Source of the DNA: Kappaphycus alvarezii
Lineage: Eukaryota > Rhodophyta > Florideophyceae > Gigartinales > Solieriaceae
Assembly (NCBI GenBank): GCA_002205965.3
Contig: NADL03000699.1
Location: 1,240,001 to 1,304,000, forward strand
Direction: 5' to 3'
DNA: 64,000 nt
In this document: positions 55,336 to 64,000 of the stretch, piece after piece
Layout: each line of letters starts with the position of its first letter
How positions within the stretch are numbered: position 1 is the first letter of the stretch
Translations under genes and position numbers: made by a program
Notes under the pieces: generated by a model
The model's input: the letters and a program-made list of their open reading frames with translations, nothing else
Told to the model about the DNA's origin: nothing
Databases searched by the model: none

Positions 55336-55878
55336 GTCCTGCAATAATTTTTTGTAACTGATGTGTTTTCTGCAGATACATACTGTACATAGACGGGACT
55401 GTACTGTACAGTACTTAAGACTACAGTAAAAGCTGACCGGTTGGGTTAACAGTACTGTACGTAAATTCTAAAACTTTATGACATTAGAGCCGGCTTTTTA
55501 GGGAAAATTAAGAGGTACTACTGGTCACACTGTCGGATATTCCAAGCCACAGCCGACCATATCTTTCAAATATTACTGTAAATCACCCCACATTTCCCTA
55601 GTATAATCGGTGTCCGCTGCAGGATCAGACTACATTTATTGAATTTTCAGGACCTTTCGGCTTTTCTATATGCATTTCGAATTAATCAAAGGAAAAAAAG
55701 GGTTTGTAATGTATCTTAACTTTATCGAGTATGTTACGGTATCCTTATAATTTAGTAACAACTGCAAGTGACCGAACTGGACCATCTGGTTGGTTCCTAG
55801 CCCTTTAGTTGGATCCTGCAGTGGACACCATAGAAACTACAGTACTTGCTGAACTACATTAGAAATTATTTGACCCCT

Positions 55879-56021
55879 ACTCAATGAAATAATCCTGTAC
55901 TTACTGTAATGCCATACAGCAAAGAAGTCCTTATTGTACAGAGTACTGTACTGTAGTACCTGTACACTGTACAGTAAAGTGCAGTGCAGCAAATTAGGAA
56001 AGAAGTTTAATGCATTCAGTA
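55879..56021. mobile_element. Possible 143-bp MITE
   Basis: The left end TACTCAATGAAATAA is inverted at the right as TTTAATGCATTCAGTA. These are the left-end and right-end forms of the motif dispersed through the window. The interior is GTAC-rich and non-coding. No target duplication is certain. Confidence 0.4.
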
Positions 56022-56402
56022 ATAGGGGTGGCTATCAAAGAAACCCAAGATGGCCCAAAGTTTTCACAAGTCTTATTCTGGATCTATTCGTTGAAAGTTT
56101 ACAGCGAGGTACCGAAACTACATGCTGTAACTGACTCAGGCCTTGACATCCTCTAGTATTGCCATTATACCCTACTGTACAGTACTACAGCAAGATGTGT
56201 GAGGCTTTTCTACACATTTATCTAGTTCACAAAGTACAAAGATTTCTTAACAGTTCGAAGCTTGAAGTGATAACACCTGGACAACCAAACCGACCGCTTC
56301 ACTTCTTCCTCTCATCTTCACTATTACTGACCCCTACTTTTCACGATTGCCCCCTTCCCCACAGCAATAATCCCCGACACACCGCACTAAGCGCAATAAA
56401 AG

Positions 56403-58551
56403 ATGTCAACGCTCTGCCTCTACCCCCTCTTCATCATCCTCCTTCTCGCCCCCATATCTTCCCAATCCTACCTCCTTCCTCCGAACACCCTCCTCCCCTC
56501 CATTCGTGCCTCTGGACAAACCCTCGAGTCCTGCGAATCTACCGCCGACTGCGGGGTCCCCCGCCAGTGTGTCGCCACCGCTGATTTTACTCCCTGCTTC
56601 ACCCCCCCTTGTGTTTGTGTTCCCGCCTTTTCCTTTCTTCCATGTTCAACCTCTATAGATTGTGAATCCGGCGAAATCTGTACCGCAGGCCTTCCCGGCA
56701 TCTCATTCAATTGTATCTCGGACTCTGTCGTCGAGGAGACCCCCCAACTACGTGAAGTCAACGCCTTTTCGGACCCGCCCTTACCAGGTGGTGGCTTCAC
56801 CCTTGACCAATGTCGAACCAATTTGCAGTGTGCCGGTTCGCGAGTCTGTGTTATACAGGATCCGCAAAGAGTCGAGTTGTGTCGTCCCAGCAATCCCGCA
56901 TGTTTTTGTTCTCCACCAACTGGCTTGCAATCATGTCAAGCCACCTCGCAATGTGTCCAAGAAGAAGTTTGCGCCCAGGGTATCCTTGACGACGGACCCG
57001 TCTGTGTCACTCCACTTGCCACCGAGGCATTGCCGGATCAGATTCAGCAGGTCGATGAGGGCCCCGATCCCGCTGTTGATCCCGACACGGAGGACAATGA
57101 TGCCGCAGATCAAGGACCTGACGACGATCCCGGTGCAGGGGATGACAGCAATGCAGGCCCTGACAGTGATGAAGGAACCGGGCCAGCCCTGACGATGAAA
57201 CTGGGCCAGGGGCTAACAGTGGCTCCGGGCCAGACACGGGAGCTGGGGATGCTGGGACGGATGTTAACGACGATATCGATCCAGGAGTTGGGCGCGATCC
57301 TGATCCAGAGGCCGATGACGAAGACGACGACAATTCAGGCCCCAATCCTGGTGATGCCGACGGCGACGCAAATCCCTTACCGGCCCCTCCCACGCAAGAT
57401 ACTATGCCGCAACCTGATGGCCTCTCCTTTGCAATATGCGAGTCTGGCAGCGATTGCAGCGGCCTGCGGGGATGTTTTACCCCTCAAGAAGAACGATGTA
57501 TTGATGTCCCGGGGGCTGCATGCCGTTGTGCTCCTCTCGGCGACCCCATCTTTTGCGGAAATGCTGACCACTGCCCTGATGGGGAGGTCTGTGTAGAGGG
57601 TGTTTTGATGGGGTTTGAGCTGCGTGGCTTTTGTGCGTCCCCTAGCGTGCTCAACCAGGCGGGGAATGTGACAGAGTTAAATGAGGAGGATGGGAGGGGA
57701 GTGAATTTTGCTTCTTGTTTCAACGATGGCGGGTGTGCAGGGGAGAGGACGTGCGTATTCCCATCAGGTGATCAAGGTGCAGTGATACCATGTCCGCCCG
57801 TCGGGGGAATTTGCATTTGTTTTCCGGAGAATGGAATTCAGGCTTGTCAGAGCAGCGCAGAATGCGACGAGATGGAACTGTGCTTGGCCGGTCTCGGTGA
57901 CGAACCAATATGTGCTTTGGATGAGTTTTCGCAGCTATCACAGGTAGTGGAACTAGATCCGGTCCAAGAACTTCCTCCGACAGGGCCGGAGGAGATGCCA
58001 GTGGAGACGCCCGGGATGAAATGCTCCCTGGTAGTGTCTCGGAGGAAAGTCCGTCTGTAAGTCCGGAGACTGGGATGGATACACCTGACCCGAGCGAAGA
58101 GGAGGCTTCTCAAAGTCCCGACGTAGAGCCGAGTGATGAAGCTTTGGCTGCAAGCCCTGGTGTCGCCGCCACACCGGCAGCTAGTCCTTCGCCGTCAACT
58201 TCACCCGATCCTGTGATTTGTTTCGATGCCCGGTTGTTGGAGGGCATGTCAAAGGAAGAACTAGTGTATAAGGAACATGGGATAACAAGGGTGTTATGTG
58301 ATAACATGGGAAGCTGTGCAACCCCGGGACATATCGTGATTTGGAATGGTGTTAGTATGATGATGAGCAGTTACTGTGTGATATCTGGAGGCTGCATGGA
58401 GACGCGCATGGAGGTGAATAGTCCGAGATGGAGGAAACAACTACGGGTTTCGACGAAGACATCCGGCCTAGAGTTCACGGCGTTTGCAGCGAGGTATGCA
58501 ACGAGAGGTGAGGAAATAGCCTTGACGGTATTGGTGCGGGTGGGTTTGTAA
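56403..58551 (+). CDS. Secreted protein with four ten-cysteine repeats (two frameshifts)
   Basis: The ATG at 56403 begins a signal peptide (LYPLFIILLLAPISSQS, cleavage about residue 21). Two Cys-rich repeats follow (Cys 44-104 and 137-201), then an acidic Asp/Gly/Pro linker. A frameshift near 57185 leads to the frame that keeps the linker acidic (DDETGPGANSGSGPD) and carries repeats three and four (57434-57911). A second shift near 58005 leads to an acidic Ser/Pro linker and a C-terminal domain (VICFDARLLEGMSKEELVYK … CDNMGSCATPGHIVIW) ending at 58551. Each repeat follows C-x5-C-x5-C-x(7-12)-C-x(4-7)-C-x-C-x8-C-x5-C-x5-C-x(9-13)-C. Total about 716 residues. Presumably extracellular or cell-wall associated, five disulfides per repeat. 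No family recognised. Both shifts equal one missing base, so sequence error is as likely as decay. Confidence 0.75.
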
Positions 58552-59487
58552 GGGACACCTTTATCGTGTCAAGTGTGGTGAGAGAAAGAGGACGGCTCGA
58601 CAGAAGACTCATTTTCCGATTATGGCCTCTTTTGCTTCCCATACTCCGACGTTTCTCGCAATGTTTGACAGGTTGCGCCCGAGGCATGAGCACTGGGTCC
58701 GGTTAGGCTACTCAGAGAGGTATTGGAGGCCGGTGATGTCAGACGCCGAAGTTTGCGTGTCGTAAGTGACAGTTGGTTCGCGTCTATCCACTAATTACTG
58801 CAAAGTCGCGTCGTTTTCGTAAAGGCCATGGCTATAGTCTCTTACTTCAATCGGAGTGCTGATTTTTACATGCACTGACATATTTAGTTTGGCAAAGGTG
58901 ACGCATTATCCCATGACTAAATCCAGGTACTCTGCCATCTAGATAACTTTGGCAGTCGTTCGGTACCCAATGGGTACCTGAGAGAAAGAGAAAGGACCTT
59001 TACGTTAAGAGGAAGAATCAGGGGAATAAAACTTGGGGCGTGTCCTTATCTCCATGACGTTGTCAACGAAACCCGTAACAATTACTGCTGTGGTCGCCAC
59101 GAATCGGTCATCGAAATGAAAGGTTTCTTAGTGTGTCAGAGCAGATTCTACTGTAAGTTCAACCATTGCGTATGATATTGCTATTAACGAAAGACATGTG
59201 TTTTGAACTTAGTTCAAAGTTGCCAACCATTTAAATTTTTGAATATTCCAGCAATGCGCTTTTCGCCGCAGTTTAGCCAGATCTTCGCTGACCGGGCTGC
59301 ATATCCAATGACCTGTGATTTTTCGATTGCAGACATTTTCTGCGGCCAATTCCGCGCGGAATCGGGATCTGGTCACAAGTGGATCCGGTTGCGTCAACGC
59401 GCCGCGATCTTCGAGCAATTTCTTTTAAGCTCCACATTCCACTCGCATCTGTAAGCATTTACTGTAAAACCTAAGAAGCTGTCAATA
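58552..59487. other. 3' flank of Cys-rich gene; unassigned
   Basis: Just after the stop, a frame at 58623-58766 reads HTPTFLAMFDRLRPRHEHW and could be a continuation of the gene by another shift; this is unproven. 59203-59454 has an 83-codon plus frame, and an opposite-strand frame covers the same bases; neither is recognised. Confidence 0.35.
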
Positions 59488-59609
59488 GCTGACGTATAAA
59501 CTATACGTCAGCAGTATAATATACCGTATACATATACATATATATATGTATACGGTATAACAACGCTGTCTAATAATATATACGTATATATATTATTAGA
59601 CAGCGTTGT
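59488..59609. repeat. Three consecutive perfect hairpins
   Basis: Hairpin 1, 59488-59512: 11-bp stem, 3-nt loop. Hairpin 2, 59520-59559: 17-bp stem, 6-nt loop. Hairpin 3, 59560-59609: 23-bp stem, 4-nt loop CGTA. All stems are perfect; hairpins 2 and 3 abut, and 7 nt separate 1 and 2. No coding. It could be a cruciform-forming site, the ends of tiny inverted elements, or a structured transcript end. Confidence 0.85.
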
Positions 59610-60104
59610 ATCTGCAAATGAGCTCATATTTCTCAAAGCTGTAGCAAAAAATTTGCAAAGCTACCGAAAAAACTCAAAAACTCATCCTTTGCATTTTGGG
59701 TTATCCAAACAACGGAATTCGAATATTGTATCATGTGATTTTTCCCAAACTGGTTGCGTAACTGACTCTGATAAAGACGCAGCCCTCCCTCCACAGGGCT
59801 TCTGCGATTTCGGGGCTTTATGGGGAAAGCTATTGCCGCTCATGACACCCAGCGATGTTCCTACGAGTCCCGCCTCACTTCCTCGATGTCTAGATCTGAG
59901 AGAAGTAACCGTGTCTCAAGGGCGATGACTTCTGCAACGAGGGCAAAATACATACGGACTACCCGCGCACTCAGCGCGCGAGCGATCACGCCCCGTTAAG
60001 ATTCCAAGACCATCGAACGGCTCCAGTACCTCCACCCTCATCCTAAGCACCCAGTCTGCGCTATCGTTACTGCTTTCCTCCCATCCGCTCCGACCGTTTA
60101 GGAG
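59610..60104. other. Unassigned spacer
   Basis: A 91-codon plus frame (59653-59928) without motif; otherwise nothing seen. The right end may be the degraded 5' border of R2-like copy F. Confidence 0.35.
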
Positions 60105-61574
60105 TTGTTTGTTCGGCACGTCGTCCTCCATGTGCATCCAAACTCCGTGCGGAGCCCCGACTGGATTCAACCCTCCACTACTTCGCCCCGACTACTCCAC
60201 CCTCTTGTGACCACCGAAATCTCTCCTAAAGCCGGTGTGACAGATCTGTCGACGCTTATCAAAATCTTTTGTCCGTTCATGAGCGCCTCTGTCCTTCAGA
60301 TGTGGCCCTGTCAAGGTGAACCAAGAAGAAGTCATCTTTACCTTAGGCGCGCCCGTCGGCTCGCCTGAGTACAGGCGTACCCGCTCTGGATGCCAAATAA
60401 GATGAATTCCGTTTACTGCAGTAGTTTCGCGCAGACGTCCCGAATCCCGTATCCGGTTTCATCTCCACCAGATGACTCCTTTTTGTTGCAAGGTGTTAAA
60501 CATTGTCCGTCTCATGCCACCTGCGCTCTCTGCATATGCCGCCGAAAAGTTCGACGCAGACCAACGTTACGTCTACTGTTTTCTATCACTGCCTGTGCGT
60601 TCAACAAAATCTTTCTTCCTCTCAAAATGGATCGGCCGTGGCTTTCCCTCCCTGGGCTACTGTACTTCACACGTTTTTCGCTGCCTCTTACATCGAGAGC
60701 GCCTCCCTCCGCATCCTACACCCTATTACGGATTTCTTCTACCATTTTGCCCTTCTTTCTCTCAAGATCTTTTGTTGTCCCACTCCCCCCTTTCGCCCAG
60801 CCCCCAAATTTCTTCCAACGCGACATGGGCGGCGGCCTCGACTATGTCGAACCGACGAAGCTGGTTGCACTCCCTAACAACCCACAAAAACAATTATTTC
60901 AGGTGTACAACTAGACATTTTTGGAAGCGCACTCTTGATCTAGCACACCGGACCCGCGTCAGCAGTCTAATGAAAAATGACGTCGCTGCACACGGTACAA
61001 CTCCGTTTTGAGGACCCATCGAGAGGCACTCCTCGTTCCGCACCGACTCTCTGCTCATCACCAGGAGCCTATGGACCCTCGCGGCGACCATGCCCTCATG
61101 TAGTGTCTCGATTGTGGCATTATCCACCGACACAATTCGTTGGAACGGGATTGCTAGAGTCTTGATTATGGTTGCCGGTATTCAATTCAGGTTGGAAATT
61201 TTGTTCCTCATCGATGGTCGCTGTTTCCGCCCTGCGGACATCCTTGCGCAACCCCTTGGTGCCACCGCTAGGAGACACAGATATCAAACCGACTACTCGT
61301 GATGTCTACGTCATCGTCTCACACTTGCACAACGAGAGTTGTTTACAGATCGCTGCCAAGCTGTATTGCCAGTTTAGGAGAATTTGCCTCCTTTAAGAAG
61401 GAGACACGCATACGAGCCCAGTTAAGCGAAGCAGGTGTCGAGTCAGCTCTGTGTGAGTTCTGGGCAATGGCGTTTGACACGTTGGGGGCTCCCTTGCGTG
61501 TCGAGTCGAAGTTTATTGTGGATCATACGAGTCGCATCGCGTTCAATTCAGCCGTCACCACGCACGAGGCATAA
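60105..61574 (+). pseudogene. R2-like element remnant (copy F)
   Basis: 60200-60270 reads VTTEISPKAGVTDLSTLIKI, matching the start of the RT region in A1 and E, but the palm and YADD are deleted. Next comes a LGAPVGSPEYRR block (about 60335-60375), the LLGAPLGS motif that follows YADD in other copies. At about 61040-61140 one frame reads EPMDPRGDHALM, a stop, then CLDCGIIHRHNSLE, the knuckle region with His retained but the first Cys pair lost. Then DGRCFRPADILAQPLGA (about 61216-61265) and, further, ALCEFWAMAFDTLGAPL. So an internal deletion joins the RT start to the post-RT part. Non-functional. Confidence 0.65.
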
Positions 61575-62090
61575 CGCAGTATTGGACAGTAGCTTAGCTA
61601 CTCGATCTGGTCGCGGATGCCGTCTCGGTGTAGTCCGTCTATGTTACCTTCCTTTTTAACTGTCTAGCCTCTCATGTTAAATCTACCCGTTAATTGTAGT
61701 AACCCCTTTAACTCTTTGAAACAAAAGACCCTCCCCAGTTGCGTAACCGGTCTTCAGTGACTCATTGGCAATGCAAATGGGGCATTTCAAGTTGAAAGTC
61801 CTTCACCCAGCTATACGCTCAAGTCCAATATCAAATACTCCATACAACATTTCGTTTTGCGTCACTCTAGTAACAAAACAAATCAATAGGCTATTAAACG
61901 TAAATCACGTAATCAACATAGAAGAAATTCATAACCAAAGCTATCATCCTCATATCTCTCCGACAGGTCCTCCACGTCCTCGATTCACAGTATGCTAGTT
62001 CCTCCTCCCAAACTGAAACCAATGCCGGAGTCTTGACTGCCTCCATGACTGGATTCACCTGAAAAAACGATACAACTGCGCTGATATTTC
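61575..62090. other. Unassigned spacer
   Basis: No gene or repeat recognised between copy F and the end of the hAT transposase. A terminal inverted repeat of the hAT element would be expected here, but its partner lies outside the window. Confidence 0.4.
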
Positions 62091-64000
62091 TTAATCATCT
62101 TGCTCTGAAAGTCCCATCCTGTTAGTCATACCTTCCTTCATTTTAACAACAAGATTCCAAAAGCAGTACATGAGCTTCTTAACCTTTTCGTTGCTCAAAC
62201 GATTTCGCGGCTTGATATGAATAAGTTTTTGAGCGCTAAAAGAGCTCTCTACTGCACATGCGGAGGGTGAAGCAGATAATGTCCGCAACGCAAAATCTCT
62301 CAGCTCTTTATTCATTGAGCCTTTGTTAAGCCAGAAGCCGAGCGGTTTGCCGGAGTAGCATTCAACCAACTCCTTCATATTGATTGCCTTGCTCGTTGCC
62401 ATATTCCCTTCTCTTTCCGAAAGGCCATGACAATTTGTTCTGCTCGAAGCAATGAGAGGTTATTGTTGTCGTAAATGGATTTCGTGTACTTATGAGCATG
62501 GCATCTTAGTTTCTCAATAAGAACACTATCATCCACCAAGGTCAGATCAGCATTAGGGTCCAACGCAAAAGCTGCATAATGAATATCCTGCAGTAAAATC
62601 ACTTTGATCGTGTTTGAAAAAGGGCCGTATTTGCGTCTCCTGAACACCTCTCGAATTTCCGCTTTAGATATGCCATCGATTTCAAACGCCTCAATGCCAT
62701 TTCATAGGCCAATAGTTTTTGGCAAAACATCAGAAATGGCGCAGTCATTAGCATCAAAACAACGCAAATAACTTCGCCAGAGAACAAACACACGACGAAC
62801 CTTTTCTACCTTCTTCCAAAATTCTAGTGAAAGTATGGGATTAAAAAATGATGTGGTCCTGTTTTGAACTTTTGCGCTACTGACTTTGTACAAATTATGG
62901 TCAGAATGTTCCTTCTCTTCTCTTTTGGTTCCAATTACTTTCATAAGAGCTGGAAGAGCTCGTATAAATCCGTTCAATACTCTCTCAGCACTTGCAAACC
63001 TTGTAAGTGATGGTTGTTCAACCATGACCACTGTCCGCAGATTCGACTTCATGACATTGAGTTCTTCTTCGAGCCTCTTTACTTCCTCAGGACTAACCGT
63101 GTCCTTTTCGATACCCGGGCCTTCCTTGATAAACCTGCTCTCAGAAGGGTATTTTACTGCTCGGTGCACTTTGCCAATCTAGTTTTCAATTTTTCAGACC
63201 GTGAACGGTGTTCACTATGTGGAAAACAATGTCAAGAACATCTCTAATCCATTCGATACCACACACATACTTTATAATAAAGCCGGCAACGTGGCTCTGG
63301 TCGTTGACTGAGAACAACCCAGGCCTCCCATCGGCAAACCACGTCGTGCATTGATGCAGGCCTGTGTGTTATCGCTGGTCACGGCACAGACGCCATCACT
63401 CACTTGATATTTCAACAAGGAGTCTCCTCAAATTTCGCGATACTTACGAGCGCTTACCTATTCCGATCCCTTCTATACATTTTCAATAAGATATGTACTA
63501 CTTGGTGGACCATCTCCTGTATTCACCCGAAGAATAACATTTACAGCAGACTGCTTTTTGAAATCCTCCCAACCATCGAACATGATTGTTCCAAGTACAG
63601 AATGAAGGGCGTCTAAGATACATCTTTTCACGTACGCCATCGTATCAAAGTAAAATTCGTCAAGGTACTTCCCTGATATTCCACGAGCATTGGGTAGGTA
63701 TTCCTAAATCCCCGTGCATAAATGTTCCAACAGCTCTACTTCTGGGCTTCCGAAAAAAGCTTCCATTTTGAACATGGTAAAGGGACGACGGCGAAGAACA
63801 ATTATTTTCATTACAGCTTTGGTAAGTATTTTCTTGAAGTCCTGGATCATGGAGAAATCTCGTACTCCCACCTCCACAATTCGAGGAGGTCTATCCCCTG
63901 AAATTCGGCGACGCTTTCTTCCATTTCCTCGTGATGAACTCGGACTAAGCTGGTCTGTAGTGCGGGAGTTGGAAACTTGTTCAACACGCTGGAGTGCATG
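62091..64000 (-). pseudogene. hAT transposase pseudogene (DUF659 and hAT dimerisation domains), runs off the window edge
   Basis: Reading from the right edge: a basic NLS-like segment (SRGNGRKRRRISGDRPPR), a helical region, then a DUF659-type block with TIMFDGWEDFKKQSAVNVIL (near 63560) and VTSDNTQACINARRG (near 63380), the Asp-containing motifs of hAT catalysis. The following frame (63169-62702) contains EQPSLTRFASAERVLNGFIR. After further frameshifts the C-terminal dimerisation domain is clear at 62300-62160: FALRTLSASPSACAVESSFS, then LIHIKPRNRLSNEKVKKLMY, stopping at 62091. At least five stops or shifts break it. The 5' end, where a BED zinc finger would be expected, lies beyond 64000. 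Such proteins move elements with 8-bp target duplications. Confidence 0.88.

Larger units (their letters stand above)
54561..56402. other. Gene-free interval rich in GTAC repeats; upstream of Cys-rich gene
   Basis: Contains the densest simple repeats of the window (listed separately), a copy of the DDH segment (55130-55170) and a small element-like unit bounded by TACTCAATGAAATAA (55879) and its inverted partner ending CAGTA (56021). 56.1-56.4 kb is the immediate upstream region of the Cys-rich gene; no clear TATA box was identified. Confidence 0.45.

Noticed and set aside
56468-57393. Minus-strand frames opposite the Cys-rich gene
   Set aside because: The plus strand has signal peptide and regular Cys spacing. 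The opposite frames are shadows, one of them Ser/Pro-rich from the acidic linker.
1-64000. CRISPR array, bacterial operon, rRNA genes
   Set aside because: No regularly spaced repeats with unique spacers, no ribosome binding sites or operon-like gene packing, and no conserved rRNA segment were seen.

Overview
This window is eukaryotic and is dominated by decayed transposable elements. Domains visible in it include Ty1/copia, piggyBac, Tc1/mariner, PIF/Harbinger, hAT, a LINE-type reverse transcriptase and many pieces of a reverse transcriptase that carries an R2-type zinc knuckle and restriction-like endonuclease motif. Genes look intron-poor, and no bacterial operons, tRNAs or rRNAs were found. 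Together with the small secreted Cys-rich protein this suggests a red alga (a florideophyte such as Chondrus is my best guess), but that is inference; an oomycete or other protist is not excluded.

Layout. 1-3.6 kb: AT-rich, unassigned. 3.65-9.4 kb: degenerate LINE-like material, split by a piggyBac relic (6.54-7.53 kb). 9.5-13.9 kb: two Harbinger-type transposase pseudogenes in opposite orientation. 14.9-18.1 kb: two R2-like reverse transcriptase copies in tandem. 18-24.9 kb: gene-poor, with a broken secreted-protein frame, MITE-like elements, hairpins and GTAC-rich simple repeats. 24.9-30 kb: further R2-like fragments on both strands. 30.2-30.96 kb: a methyltransferase with one frameshift. 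31.3-40.7 kb: a three-level nest in which a Harbinger-type element is split by a full-length copia element (target duplication AAATC), whose 3' LTR is in turn split by a piggyBac-like element. 41.6-42.7 kb: a broken membrane-protein gene. 43.6-47.5 kb: mostly unassigned. 47.5-54.6 kb: three R2-like copies and a complete Tc1-like element with 185-bp terminal repeats. 56.4-58.55 kb: a secreted protein with four ten-cysteine repeats, the best host gene candidate. 59.49-59.61 kb: three perfect hairpins back to back. 60.1-61.6 kb: another R2-like copy. 62.1-64 kb: a hAT transposase pseudogene running to the window edge.

Almost every coding segment, including the host-like ones, is interrupted by one-base frameshifts or single stops. 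This is either true decay in a transposon-rich region or, for host-like genes, indel error in the assembly; sequence alone cannot separate the two. The elements interact mainly by inserting into one another, so the window records an insertion order more than it encodes a pathway.
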